64,000 bases of DNA from Fennellomyces sp. T-0311 (GCA_025266875.1 JALLLT010000058.1:151638-215637), one strand, 5' to 3'; positions 10,561-21,854 are shown, numbered from the stretch's first letter. Notes: generated by a model not told the origin, from the letters alone. Translations and numbers: made by a program.

Positions 10561-12736
10561 TTAAGCTTTGGCACATGCACGCTTTATTTGTTCCATGGCA
10601 CTTACCATAACCTTGAACTTGACCCTGGTGCTCAGCTCTTGACACGTGTTCATGAGGCCTTGCACGCGCTGCATGTAAGCATCGAGCCATGCCTTGCTAT
10701 GAGGCTGGACATCCATCACCATGCCAACTGTTTCCAAGAGTTTGCAAATTGTTTCAACCACGTCATCATTGATACTCTCAGGAGCACTGGCCAAGCCTTG
10801 CAAACATGTTTGAACGATCTTGAGTGACAAAATTTCTTGCTTGAAAAGCTCACCGATGAAAGTTATGAGACCTAAAGCTCGGCGCTTGGCTTTGGTGGCC
10901 TGGTAATACTCGTCAGATAGCATTTCATAAGTTGCCGATGACCACCCACGCTCATATGTTTCCTGGCAACGCTTGACCAGATATTGACGGAACAATAAAA
11001 CGCCGTTAATCGGATGTCCACCTCGGTCAAGTATGGCTGGATCCACAAATTTGTTCGAATTGACCTCATCGTACATCTTGCGACAAAGTTTGGCCCACAA
11101 GGTAGCAAAACAGGGTTCGTCACATGCCTTTTCGAATGTCATATTCACAACAGTCTTGAGTGTGTGGGCATCCTTAGCGTATTCAAAGATTTGAGCCGAA
11201 ATGGAGTCAAAGTTGGTTGGCGAGAGTTTGTTCAATAGCGCCTTGACTTTTTGTTGCACTTGTTCGTCATTGCTTGGTAGCCTCTTACTGCTCTCACGAT
11301 ACTTGGATGGCATCCAGCAGTTCTCAGATCGCTTCAGTGGATGTGATTGGGCTGGCTGTTCTTCAGTTGACTTCTCATGCATGTGTTGTTCGACAGCAAG
11401 GGATCGTTGGTACGGCTGTGGGCACTCGCTACGATGCCAGCTTTGCGGATTAAGATATACTTGTTGCTTGTTGGATTTTCGACAGGCGTTTCTTCCGCTG
11501 CTGCTGCTAGGGTCCCTCGGGTATCGATTGCTTCCAGACAGCTGCTGTACCAATGACCACCCCTCTTCAGCGTTAGATCCAGAGTTTGTCTTGGTGGTGC
11601 AAAATGACACGTCGGCAGTTGTTTCCTTGCATCGTTCACGGAACCGGAGCAAGAACTCATTGCTATACTGGACCCGCTCTGGTTGTATAACATACTCCTT
11701 TTCCTTGCCTTGTGCGTTCGCTCCAGCTTCAGTTGGCGGTGCATTTGATGAAATTTCTGCTGTGTTGCGTTCAGTTTTTGACGATTCATATTTGACTTTC
11801 TCTTCTTCGTTTCCTGACTCTTCGATTGAGGTAATCGACTCTACTTCTTCTTCTACAGAATCTTCATCTGTTATTTCTTCTTCAGTCGTTGAATCGTCAT
11901 CCTTCGCTGCTGACGACTCATCGCGTTTAATATTAGCTGGCTCTGCAATCGTTCCTTGCCCGGTCAGTTCTCTTTCATCGGGATATTCTTTGGTCAACAG
12001 TATTTGATCCTTGGCTGATACACGATTCTTGACCAGTACAGCACTGCTTTTCGTGAAAGTATTTACTTTTGTCGCAGGTGGCATAATATTGACCTGCGCA
12101 CCAGTGGCAGGATCAATGATGGGAATGACGCTTTTTGCTCGGGATGGTAACTCTTTTTTCATGAACTGCTGCGTAGGTTGATAGATTTGGTGTGAGTTTT
12201 GTGGCGTAGGGAGATAGGGTAAAGGCGTTTCATAGCGTCCATATGATAATGGGAAAGCATGAGTAGACTGTGAATGCATGTACTGATGGTAGAGAAAAGT
12301 GTAATCGGGCATACAAGATATTGGAAAAGACTGAATAAACTCGGGAGCTGAAACTGGCTGAATGGGTTGCATAAATGTACGTGGCGACTCACCAGGCCCT
12401 GAAGGAGCGATGTAAAAGAAACCGAAGTGAGGGTACGCTAGGGGGTTAGCTGCAAACTGAGCAGGATCTGTTGGAAGGTGTGGGAACGCTCCATAATTGA
12501 TATTACTCTATTATATTAGATTATTTAGCTTGAAGACTTCGCAACTGTATATAGAAGGTTACCGGAGCACACCATGCTGGGCCATTACGAGACTGACCTC
12601 CTGTCGACTTAGATTCCCGTTCGCGAATAGTAGCACGACAGTAACACGAATTGATTCCTAATGCGTCTTTGGTTTGTGCGGTTGCTTCACAGTAATGCTG
12701 GTTAGAAATGGAATGACGGGGGATTTTTTGGGGCAT
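10561..12736 (-). CDS. eIF4G-type translation initiation scaffold, short form
   Basis: Two exons, 12736-12563 and 12507-10561, with a 55-bp intron; 706 residues. The 5' exon is inferred from frame and splice signals and is less certain than the large exon. The N-terminal third is Pro/Tyr/Gln-rich. It is followed by an acidic Ser/Glu stretch and the sequence YSNEFLL, which fits the eIF4E-binding motif YxxxxL-phi. The C-terminal 230 residues are a MIF4G HEAT domain (KALLNKLSPTNFDSISAQIF, the helix with AKLCRKMYDE, then LFKQEILSLKIVQTCLQGL). eIF4G bridges the cap-binding protein eIF4E, the helicase eIF4A and eIF3. The frame stops directly after MIF4G, so MA3 and W2 domains are absent, as in other compact fungal eIF4Gs. 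Confidence 0.88.
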
Positions 12737-13682
12737 AAGGAGTGGCGCTGGGAAATGAGGAGGTGGTCAACAAAGTAACGAGTAGCGATATATAAATGTA
12801 GACTGATTACCAGTGTCATTTTTTTTTACATAGCGCTAATGCTTTCAACAGACAATGGTTCAAAAAGATGTGAGCGCTGATAATTTAGCTTTGAGGGTGA
12901 ACAATGAGCAAATTGTTGTTGTTTCAGTGGCTGTGACAACAATGGGGAATGAACCCTCATCCAGGGCAAAGAACGATAAAAATGGCCAAGAAACTACCAT
13001 TTGGCTCCAACCAGCAGCTGCAGATTACGTATAATGGCTCGCTTTAATATTTAGAATGATACACCGGTGGCATTGAAGTTTGCGGACAGCACGCACGATG
13101 AACGTACGTAATTTATGTCACTCACTCAATGTTCCGGTTGGCCTTTATCCTATTGTGCCTATTATTAATTAGGTGTTGGCAAGTTTCTTCACCTTCTTGA
13201 TTATAGCTTTCCTTTCGCAACAACCTCAATTTTGTACTTCTTGCGACATGCTTCTATATGCATCTAGAAGAAAATACGTAATATATCTGGCGAACTTAAA
13301 TAAGCTATTTAGCTGGTTAAGTGTATCAAGCGGATTTGACGAATGCTACCCTATTCCCGCACATTCTTTACCCGTTTCAATAAGCCCCATATGTATTATG
13401 GCGAGCTTTTCCGTATAGATGAATGCCACCATGTTCTGCGATCTCGGTATTGTCCAGAAATGCATTGAAACGTCATCTCCAAGCTACCATGATGTGCGCA
13501 AAATACTAAGATGGGTACATATAATATTAAATACCGGACGACCACTGTACACGAATAAGCTGAGCATTCGCTTGCTATTATTACGTATTAAAATAAAGCT
13601 TAGCCTCTGTGAACATATTTTATGTATACTGCCTTTGTTTTTTTTTTTTTACAGAAAAAACTACCGCGTCATGCTATCACTA
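12737..13682. other. Intergenic region without a supported gene
   Basis: Upstream side of eIF4G and downstream side of the questin-oxidase-like gene. It contains T-rich tracts (for example 12829-12836 and 13638-13650) and a few short frames such as 13173-13418 that show no family resemblance. I see no RNA gene or repeat. Confidence 0.55.
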
Positions 13683-15050
13683 CTATTGCCATGCGTCTTC
13701 GAAACCAATCCCGGCAATATTCCAGTCTGCATTGACTACGGAGGTACAGGTGGGGCCAATAACGTCCAGTGTAATTTGTGCCGCTCTGATCCACGCTTCC
13801 GCAAACGATCGCCCGTACACCATTTGACCCAATGCCAGCGCACGAACGACTGTAATAATGTGTACCTCCTCTGAGCCAATGGCACGATCGAGAACATTGA
13901 ACCATGGATTATTGGATTTCGCTGGTGTGGGCGATTCATAATTCATGAGTGCGTTGATATGAAAGCTTGGGCGGCCTCGAGCAACATAATACGCGAGAGT
14001 TGTGGCGAGATGACCTCGGAGAAGGAGTTCCCCTTGAATAGGCGTTAAATAGGGCATGAGAGTATGCACTGCATGGATGGAAGTCAGTGTATGCATAAAG
14101 CAAAAGTCCAGCTTAATCCCTTGATCACGGATTCCTGTCGCTCCAAACAGAATCATAGCTGTTGTATAAAGCTCTTGAAGGCCTGATCCAGGATCTTCCT
14201 TAGAAATATTAGCACCTGATAAATATAAAAAAAATGACCACTTTAACTTGCCTGGACAGTTCCATTGCGTAGCATATTCTCGGATTTTTGCTTTCGCGTC
14301 ATCATTCGATAGTACAAAGTCAATTTTCCTGGGATCCTTGAATTTGACAACATCATCAAATGTTTTATCGTTGCGCATCTTTACCACAAGGTGATGAACA
14401 TCTTCAGTTCCGTTTGGAATAGGTGCGGTACTTCCTGTCAGATTCATCAGTGGAGCAAAATCACCTTCCGTGCATGCAGCCATAGCAAGGGATTCTACCG
14501 CCAAGGTTTCCAAGCCAAACTCGATCGCGTAGCCCAAATGAATCAATGGATGATATACCCCACCGAGGAAACGAGCCAGCATATCGTCCTTGAACAGCCA
14601 TTTGGTGACCGCTTTCATCATCCCGAGCTCCTCAATCTCGCTCTTGAAGAAGTTTAGATAACTTGTGTAGGCATCATGATTATCAATCCTGACACGATAG
14701 TTTTCCTCAGTGAATTCGCCAACTGCAGGAGGCATCGGTCTCAAAAAATTCTTGTGCCCATTGTAAATTTCTTGAAGCCTTTCTTTGGTCGCACCCAGAG
14801 AATAGGCTGCCAGATAATGATGAGTTAAATGACTATGTGCGCCATATTAGCTATTATAAAAATATGACAAGTTTCCGTCTTACTTATAATATCCACGAGC
14901 ATTAATGAAAAACATATCATGTTCCTTGTGATTCTCCTGGATTAATGTATCCTGGGAAAGCTCTATTGTAGAATTGGAAGGAAAACGAATCACATAATAC
15001 GGTAAAGCGTTGGGTTTTGGAATAATATTTGCGTCAGCAGAAACCGTCAT
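13683..15050 (-). CDS. Questin-oxidase-like protein (DUF4243 family)
   Basis: Start ATG at 15050; exon 1 to 14884, a 51-bp GT-AG intron, then the main coding region to the stop at 13683. Removing a proposed 36-bp GC-AG intron (14216-14251; donor AG|GCAAGT) gives 426 residues; leaving it in adds 12. Recognisable features are HHYLAAYSLGATKERLQEIY near the N-terminus, KWLFKDDMLARFLGGVYHPLIHLGYAIEF with its paired His residues, LDFCFMHTLTSIHAVHTLMP, and a C-terminal LRGHLATTLAYYVARGRP. These match the questin oxidase family, whose founding member catalyses a Baeyer-Villiger-type ring opening in anthraquinone metabolism. The substrate here is unknown, and no biosynthetic cluster surrounds the gene. 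No signal peptide or membrane segment is seen. Confidence 0.82.
14216..14251 (-). other. Proposed 36-bp GC-AG intron
   Basis: Inside the questin-oxidase-like gene, the sequence CCAG|GCAAGT is the classic context of a GC donor, and TTTATCAG|G gives the acceptor. The segment is 36 bp and in frame, so both spliced and retained forms translate. Retained, it would add a hydrophobic KLKWSFFLYLSG insertion. It is unusually short compared with the 50-60 bp introns elsewhere in the window. Confidence 0.5.
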
Positions 15051-16459
15051 GATCAAGTGAAAGGCTAAAATGTATTTCTTGCTAGCTATATATATATATC
15101 TGCAGTTTTATGCAGTATTTACTTTTCGGAATAAGCCAACTGTTTTCAGATAGAGACACATAGTATCACTCCGGACGTATGATAACCTGCGAAAACGTCT
15201 GGTATAACATGGTGTGATTGCTAAAGGCTGTAAAAGGGCGTGCATAAGAATGCATAATAACATGCATGCGTACGTACTGCAGCTCCCGAGCCCGACTGTT
15301 ATAGTCACAAGCAACGCATGCAGGTGAGCCTATGGTATAAGCCGACTTCAAACACATACAAATGTCCTTGAGAGATGTTATCAAGACAATTACATCACGA
15401 ATACATAGCTTGCATAGTGAAGCTTTAAGGTAAGCAATAGGATCGTTCGGGAGAACGGTAACATCGAATTTATTGCTTGATATATTTTCGCAAGTATCCT
15501 CTCAGTGAGATTAGGTACTATTGTGTTATTGTATCCATATATACATGAAATATCTATGTGCATTAGATATCCACAATAAAGCGCATATGCGCTTAGAAAA
15601 CTATACGAAAAAAATGAAAGCGAGCTAAGGCTACTTATACTTTTTAGTTATTAAATGCAACAAAGACCAGTGATATGAATCCTAATAGCCAAATCGTTAG
15701 TATATATATCAATTAAAAATCATTTAGATTACTACCTGTTGTAATATGTATGAGTTTTACAATAAGCATATGTCCAGTTGTCAAGATATTTATTGAGTAC
15801 CTGAAGGACAATGTGATGCCTGCAGCTCTACTACTTCCGAATGAGCGCTTATTATTATTAATCCACAGCTTTAACCATTGTGACAGCACCAACGCTCAAA
15901 TCCCTCGGTGTTGTAGACAGCGGCTGTTCAAGAGAGACAGAGTTGGTAAACTCCATCCGAATACTCAGTCAAACTACAGCTGTCTCATTGTTTACACTTG
16001 GCGACGTCCGCTATATTCAGCGCTTTGGCTGACCTGTCTTTGATAGCCATATTCGCCATAACGGCGACTCCGCCTGATGAAACAGTTTATCCTGGTGAAC
16101 AAAGGGCTATGGCAATGGCTATTTCACAGCTCAAATTTGGTCAGCTGGTCCTTCTATAATATAACATCCATCAAGGCAAACGGGGACTTACTCACACGGA
16201 GCAAATTTTATGAACGGTTACAGCACCATGGTGAGCGTTGGGATATCCAAACACGCGAATACAAAAAGCAATATCAAATGCTGAATGGATTGTCAGCTAG
16301 TGCACAGGTTACTGAATAGAGCACAAAGCATTGGCTTTTCCAATTCCGTGATGGATTGATATTTATGCAATGGTCGCTAGAAGTGCCTGATCGCCGCATC
16401 TGTACGTTTTCACAGCGATGCATTGACTCCGACCGCCTTCTTTTTTCAGATCTGCGAAA
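15051..16459. other. Intergenic region with a weak plus-strand gene candidate
   Basis: 15051-15750 shows TA-rich DNA (for example TATATATATATAT at 15090-15102) and no gene. From about 15960 to 16319 the plus strand carries open frames of coding character. One, about 16010-16135, reads hydrophobically then ATPPDETVYPGEQRAMAMAI. A second, ending at the stop at 16319, reads SKFYERLQHHGERWDIQT. They could be two exons of one small membrane protein, but no acceptable intron joins them in frame, so I do not call a gene. Confidence 0.4.
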
Positions 16460-18017
16460 ATGTCAACTATAAAGAAATCAAAATGGGAATCCGACGAGGA
16501 AGAAGAGAAGCAGCCCACACCAAAGCGGGTCAAAAAACCTAGCAAGCCCAAGCCATCACAAGCAGCAGAACGTCGGCAATCGCCTCGGCCGCCTATCCAT
16601 CATTATCAACCACCGACACGAGCATTCAAACAACCTATGTTTCTTGCTGAATGCCGACACGTCGATTGTTACGAACGGCTCAATCATATAGAAGAAGGCT
16701 CATACGGCATTGTGTACCGTGCACGCGAACGTGAGACGGGGGACATTGTGGCACTGAAAAAGCTTAAGCTTGAGAAAGAGAAAAATGGGTTTCCTGTCAC
16801 CAGCTTGCGAGAAATATACACGCTGATGAACGCTAAACACCCAAATATCGTCAATGTGCGTGAGATTGTCATGGGAAACCACCTAGATCAGTAAGTCTCC
16901 GTCATTTGTTAAGAAAGAAGCTATATCTGACCATACAAGCAAAGAGTGTTCATTGTGATGGATTTCATTGAACACGATCTCAAGACTTTGATGACAGATA
17001 TGCGCACGCCTTTCTTGCAGTCCGAGGTCAAGACGCTAATGCTGCAATTACTGTCGGCTGTATCACTGTTGCACGATAACTGGATGATCCACCGAGATTT
17101 GAAAACTAGCAATCTGCTGCTTAACAACCGGGGCGAGATCAAGGTTGCCGATTTTGGGTTGGCAAGGAAATACGGTAGCCCACTTGGCCACATGACACAA
17201 CTGGTCGTCACGCTATGGTATCGAGCGCCTGAGCTGCTTCTCGGTGCAAAGGAGTATACGACAGCGATCGACATGTGGTCTATTGGGTGCATTTTTGCCG
17301 AATTGGTGAACAATGAGCCACTTATTCAAGGGCGGAGCGAAATTGATCAAGTAGACAAGGTACAGATGCAGGCGATCGGGAACGGCACTATACGGTACTC
17401 AATGTTCGGATAGATCTTTAAGCTACTTGGTGTGCCCAACGAAAAGATGTGGCCTGGCTTCTCGGAGCTGCCACATGTAAAGAACATCGCACTCGAAAAC
17501 TGGCAATCGTACGTAGGTCACTTTCACTTGGGTCCAAAAAAGAAAAAAAGAGGGCTCACTTGGGCATCTACACAGATTTAGCTCATTACGAAGCAAGTTT
17601 CCGTATCTGACCGAGTCGGGTATGGATCTTTTATCACGTCTGTTGGAGTACGACCCGAACAAAAGGATCACGGCTGAGGACGCTCTGCAGCATCCCTACT
17701 TTAGGTATGTAATACTGCTCCCTGTTAGTGCCACAACCCTCTAACGTGCCGTCGCCAGTGAAAGCCCACTACCCAAGGACCCAGCCTTGTTTCCCACATG
17801 GCCATCCAAGGGCTCTGGAGAAAAGTAAGTGACCACACTGATGGCGCCAGAACAACGCCCCCTCACAAACAGGAACCACCATAGGAAAAAGGTATACAGT
17901 CCATCTGCGCCGCAAGCAGCGCACGCAGGATTGGATGAGGAGGAGGATTCGGGGCTAGCAGGGACACTGTTTGCTGGACAAACCGAATCAGCAGGCTTTA
18001 GACTTCGACTTGGATAA
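16460..18017 (+). CDS. Cyclin-dependent kinase, CDK11 (PITSLRE) type
   Basis: Six exons, about 424 residues. The N-terminus is basic and Pro/Lys-rich ([13 protein letters not shown]). The kinase domain begins [18 protein letters not shown]. It contains [11 protein letters not shown], the CDK11 hallmark in place of PSTAIRE, then the catalytic loop [16 protein letters not shown], and the APELLLGA activation-segment end. The tail ends GFRLRLG, as in other CDK11 proteins. CDK11 pairs with L-type cyclins and acts in transcription and pre-mRNA splicing in the nucleus. The intron after DQVDK (donor near 17359, ending 17414) stays open past the splice site, then stops, so retention would truncate the kinase before subdomain X. 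The stop codon is 27 bp from the ARPC5 stop on the other strand. Confidence 0.92.
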
Positions 18018-18044
18018 AGAAGGTTTATATATTTTGTGGATGCT

Positions 18045-18673
18045 TTAAAATACTGTGCGCTTATCCGACATGACGCGAACAATGCAACCCGTTCCAGCAA
18101 TGTCCGTCAGCTATGAGACATTAGCACTCTTGTCTATCCACTCTACTTGCTAGTCCTACCTTTTCATGCCACGTCAATAATACACCCGAGTTGTACGATT
18201 CGGGCTTTGCAAGTCCAGCATACAAATACTTCATCAACAGATCCTTCTGATCGATGCTCAGCGAGGAGATAACCGATGCGATATCGTCAGCGCGGAACAA
18301 GTTCAGCACTTCCAGAAGCGTCTGTGTGCTTGTCGCCTGTTTTAGCTTTTTTTAGTCGATGCGCTAAGGAATACTTCAAGGCGCTCTTACCTTGGCCTGT
18401 GCAAGTTGACGGCCATAAGGAGGATCTTCCAGCGCGCGCAGCAATGCGCTGTTCAAATCACCTCTATGTAATGATTAGATTTTGACCATGCCAAGAGCCC
18501 TTTTTTCCATCTTACTTTGTGAGGAGATTTCGGACGTCGGTGCTTCGCGTTTGTGCGTCTGCTGATGCTTGCTGTGGCGAAATGCCAGACTCGAATTCGG
18601 CTAGAATTTCATCCTCGGTATATGCGTCTTCGTCGTACTGGTCAATATCGATAGTGCGCCAATTCTCGGTCAT
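18045..18673 (-). CDS. Arp2/3 complex subunit 5 (p16-Arc)
   Basis: Four exons (18673-18516, 18463-18391, 18336-18160, 18110-18045) sum to 157 residues, the normal size. The N-terminus reads MTENWRTIDIDQYDEDAY, then VRNLLTKGDLNSALLRALED, and LLMKYLYAGLAKPES. The C-terminus has LLTWHEK joined across the last intron to GTGCIVRVMSDKRTVF, the conserved end of ARPC5. The subunit belongs to the seven-protein complex that nucleates branched actin, needed for endocytic patches in fungi. Exon 1 starts at an ATG directly before the conserved acidic IDIDQYDED. Convergent with CDK11; the 3' UTRs must overlap or be very short. Confidence 0.93.
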
Positions 18674-20460
18674 GATGAACAAATTGCCTTGTCAGCTCGA
18701 ACCGTGCTGCGTTTATGGGAAGCGCGCCAGCGTCAATTCGTTCTCAGACTTCATTCAGCATTTTGGATAGGTGGTTAGTCGCCTGGAACCATCTCCCCTT
18801 GTCTTTCTTTAGAACCGTTACTACGTATACATCCTTTCTTACGTATGAATCTTTGGCCCATATTACGGAATTACCGATGCTTTGACCCGCTTCTACCTAA
18901 AAGCATTTGTAAGTAGTTTGTTTTAGTTCAAAAGTTTTTACTTTTATTGACAAGGTCACTGATCCGCGCCTTTAGGCATATGATCACTTCCTTGCGGTGT
19001 AAAAAGTAGAGTATAATTTTCTTTGCTTTAAGCTATTGCTTTTGCTTTTGCTTTTTCCCTTGTGGATTTGGGACATGCTTGCATATCACCTCTGGATCAC
19101 CGGTTTCCGTAGCTGCTACTGCCAACCCAGAATAGCTTGTTATACTATACCCTAAAGCTCTCCACATAAAAACGTGTGCGACTTGAAAATGTGATTGTTA
19201 CATCACTATATGTATCATCTTTTGGTGCGATGAACACGTCAAAAGTAGCAGTTGATGCTGATTGGCGATGCTGCGTACTGAATTAGTCGGCTTTCTATTC
19301 CATCTCTAGTCCTACTACAGTACAGGATATTCAGGTATCTTGATGAACTACCATAGACATCATCTGTATCAAGTGTAAAAGGCCGTAATTCCCTCCTGAC
19401 CCCTACGTCTTTTCTTCTGTAAGGCAGATACTACGCAATTTGCACATATGTATAGCATATCGAAGAAAATAAATGCGTATATGTCTATATGCTATTCCTT
19501 CGTACATTGTGCTTAGTCGTTCGATTTTATGAATGATGCTGTTCGTTTGACGAATACAAACAAGTTGTTCACCAAAGTAAGTGTGTAGTGAGCTTATTAA
19601 CCATCAAGAATGGATCCGTGACAATATGTAGCCATTGACTCCTGATAAAAGCTGATGGATATTCATAGTCGTATGTACACGGTATCGGATAGATTATCCA
19701 ATGCGTAACTGCATACTACTGGAAGAATCCATTGGATGATGTTGCTACGGTTTCATTGTCATAGATGGCTTCAAAAATAACGTCCTTGATTGCCTAGTTG
19801 TTCTCAGACGCACTTGCGTATGTGCTCAGATTTGTTGTAGTAGAACCATTTTAATTGTACACTGATCAAGTGACATGGTTTTATGGGGTAGCAAAGAGGG
19901 GAGACTTCTTTAAATGTGCTTACGTAGTCATAAAGAGAAAGGTTAGGTAAGGATTTGAGCTGATTAAAGGATATTTATAATGATACGAACACACATAAAG
20001 AACAGCGTGATGAGTTCGAGTAAAGGACCTTGAGCAGGTGGATTGTAGATCCATGGCAGCTTGGTGGAGGATGTGGGGATCAATGGACCTAGCGGTGAAC
20101 CATGATAAGGGGAGTCGAAACCGAATATGGAAAGGATGAGCGGCTCCACTCGGGGGACGGTTACTGTAGCAACTAAAAGATAAATTACATTTAATGAGAG
20201 GAATGCTCCCAACAGTAGCTGTGGGACTACAGCAAATCTGACCATTTATAGCACAGCAAAAATTTGCTCTTGGCATGTAATAGGATGACCGAAGACTTGC
20301 ATAATGGACCAAAATAGACGGGATTTCTACACCTCGGAGCGTGTGTGCTGCAGCGACATTGCTTCTGCCCAGGCGGCGATTTTTATTCTGAGCCTCTTTT
20401 GCTTTCAACTTTTTTTTATCTTTTTTCCTTCTGCGCACAAAGCTCCCGTTTACCCGTGTC
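18674..20460. other. Spacer with unresolved minus-strand coding traces
   Basis: 18.7-19.1 kb shows no gene. Between 19147 and 20245 the minus strand carries several open segments of coding character that I could not assemble. One is a terminal segment ending at about 19147 that includes TFDVFIAPKDDTYSDVTITF and RFYVESFRV. Another, around 19380-19330, includes PFTLDTDDVYGSSS. A third, near 19790-19715, includes DVIFEAIYDNETVATSSNG. The fourth is the 93-codon frame at 19964-20245. They may be exons of one secreted or membrane protein, or of a decayed gene. Confidence 0.35.
19964..20245 (-). CDS. Small hydrophobic protein or first exon, unknown
   Basis: A 93-codon frame starting with ATG and bearing two hydrophobic stretches: VVPQLLLGAFLSLNVIYLLV near the N-terminus and LLELITLFFMCVRIIINIL at the C-terminus. 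A Pro-rich middle (SPYHGSPLGPLIPTSSTKLP) lies between them. It could be a two-helix membrane protein or the signal-anchor exon of a longer gene continuing to about 19147. It lies about 215 bp from the UDP-glucuronate decarboxylase ATG, in divergent orientation. I do not recognise the family. Confidence 0.35.
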   Translation of the reverse strand: MVRFAVVPQLLLGAFLSLNVIYLLVATVTVPRVEPLILSIFGFDSPYHGSPLGPLIPTSSTKLPWIYNPPAQGPLLELITLFFMCVRIIINIL

Positions 20461-21854
20461 ATGACGAGCACCGAGGCGACCAAAGAAGACGGCGGCGCTG
20501 CAGCATCGACGAAGGCCGACGAGCTGGTGACGACAGTAGGCCACACTTCGGTCGGATCGCAAGTTTCGTTGGACAGTCTCCGCGAGCTGTATATTCCAAA
20601 AGAAATTAGCGACAGAGAGATCAATCACGAGGATGGCAGTGTCACGTACAAAAGCACACATTCGTACCCGCCGGTGCGACGCCTGCGGCCTTCTGAACGC
20701 AAACGGATCCTCGTGACGGGAGGTGCTGGCTTTGTCGGATCTCACTTGGTCGACCGACTTATGCTTATGGGCCACGAGGTCATTGTGCTAGACAACTTTT
20801 TCACAGGCACCAAGCGCAATGTCCAGCATTGGATAGGCCATCCCCACTTTGAGCTGGTGCGGCACGATGTTGTCGATCCATTCATGATTGAGGTCTCGCA
20901 GATTTACCACCTGGCTTGTCCCGCGTCCCCGCCGCATTATCAGTACAACCCCACAAAGACAGTCAAAACAAGCGTCATGGGAACCATTAACATGCTCGGT
21001 TTGGCTAAGCGTGTAAAAGCTCGCTTTTTACTAACATCCACCTCGGGTAACGTGCACACGATAAGCAATGCCAAACGTGCGAGCTGATCCGAGATATAGA
21101 GATATACGGTGATCCAGAAGAGCATCCGCAGCGCGAAACATACTGGGGTCATGTTAACCCCATCGGCCCCCGAGCTTGTTATGACGAAGGCAAGCGGATT
21201 GCTGAAACGCTTACATATGCGTACATGCGCCAGAACGACGTGGATGTGCGCGTGGCACGCATATTCAAGCAAGTATTAAGCGGATCTATCACTAGCTCTA
21301 ACTGACCTGCTCTCTTTTTTCGCCGGATCTACAGCACGTTCGGTAAGTGGCGAGGGGAGAAAAGAGAGAGAGAGAGAGAGAGAGCTGACGGGGTGGGCTG
21401 ATTGCTGTTCGCTGGAATAGGGCCGCGCATGTCACCGGCGGACGGCCGGGTTGTCAGCAACTTCATCATGCAGGCGCTGAAGGGCGAGCCGCTGACACTG
21501 TACGGCGACGGGCAACAGACACGGTCATTCCAATACGTACACGATCTGGTGGATGGACTGATCCTACTGATGAACAAGAACTTCATGGACCCGGTTAACC
21601 TCGGCAACCCTGAGGAGTACACGATCAAGGACTTTGCGGACATCATTCGAGAGCAGGTGTCAAACTCGCCGGTTGGGCCCGACAACGTCAACATTAAGAT
21701 TCTACCCGCAGCGATGGACGATCCAAAGAAGCGTAAGCCGGACATCAGCCGAGCGTTGAAGCACCTTGGATGGAAGCCGCGGTTCGCGGTGCGGCAAGGG
21801 TTGCAGGAGACGGTGGATTGGTTCAAGCTCCAGGTAGAAGAAGGACTCATATAA
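20461..21854 (+). CDS. UDP-glucuronate decarboxylase (UDP-xylose synthase)
   Basis: Four exons (20461-21046, 21100-21268, 21335-21342, 21421-21854) give 398 residues in perfect phase. It is a short-chain dehydrogenase-fold enzyme that oxidises and decarboxylates UDP-glucuronate to UDP-xylose, using bound NAD. The Rossmann motif is [10 protein letters not shown] at about residue 85. The catalytic YxxxK is seen as YDEGK after [10 protein letters not shown], and family motifs [25 protein letters not shown] and [12 protein letters not shown] are all present. No membrane anchor is seen at the N-terminus, so it is probably cytosolic. Intron 2 is GC-AG and exon 3 is only 8 nt, yet it restores NTFG exactly. 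Intron 3 holds an (AG)n tract. UDP-xylose feeds wall or glycan xylosylation. Confidence 0.95.
21335..21342 (+). other. 8-nt micro-exon after a GC-AG intron
   Basis: The exon CACGTTCG lies between a GC-AG intron (21269-21334, donor AA|GCAAGT) and a GT-AG intron (21343-21420). Spliced in, it completes the invariant RIFNTFGPRM motif of UDP-glucuronate decarboxylase. Skipping it would shift the frame. Confidence 0.85.

Noticed and set aside
11201..12007. 268-codon Ser/Cys-rich plus-strand frame
   Set aside because: Antisense to the acidic Ser/Glu region of eIF4G; its Ser-rich character mirrors the Glu/Asp codons.
19920..20624. 234-codon minus-strand frame
   Set aside because: It begins inside the UDP-xylose synthase gene on the opposite strand, and its composition there mirrors that gene. 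Its 3' part overlaps the better 19964-20245 frame.
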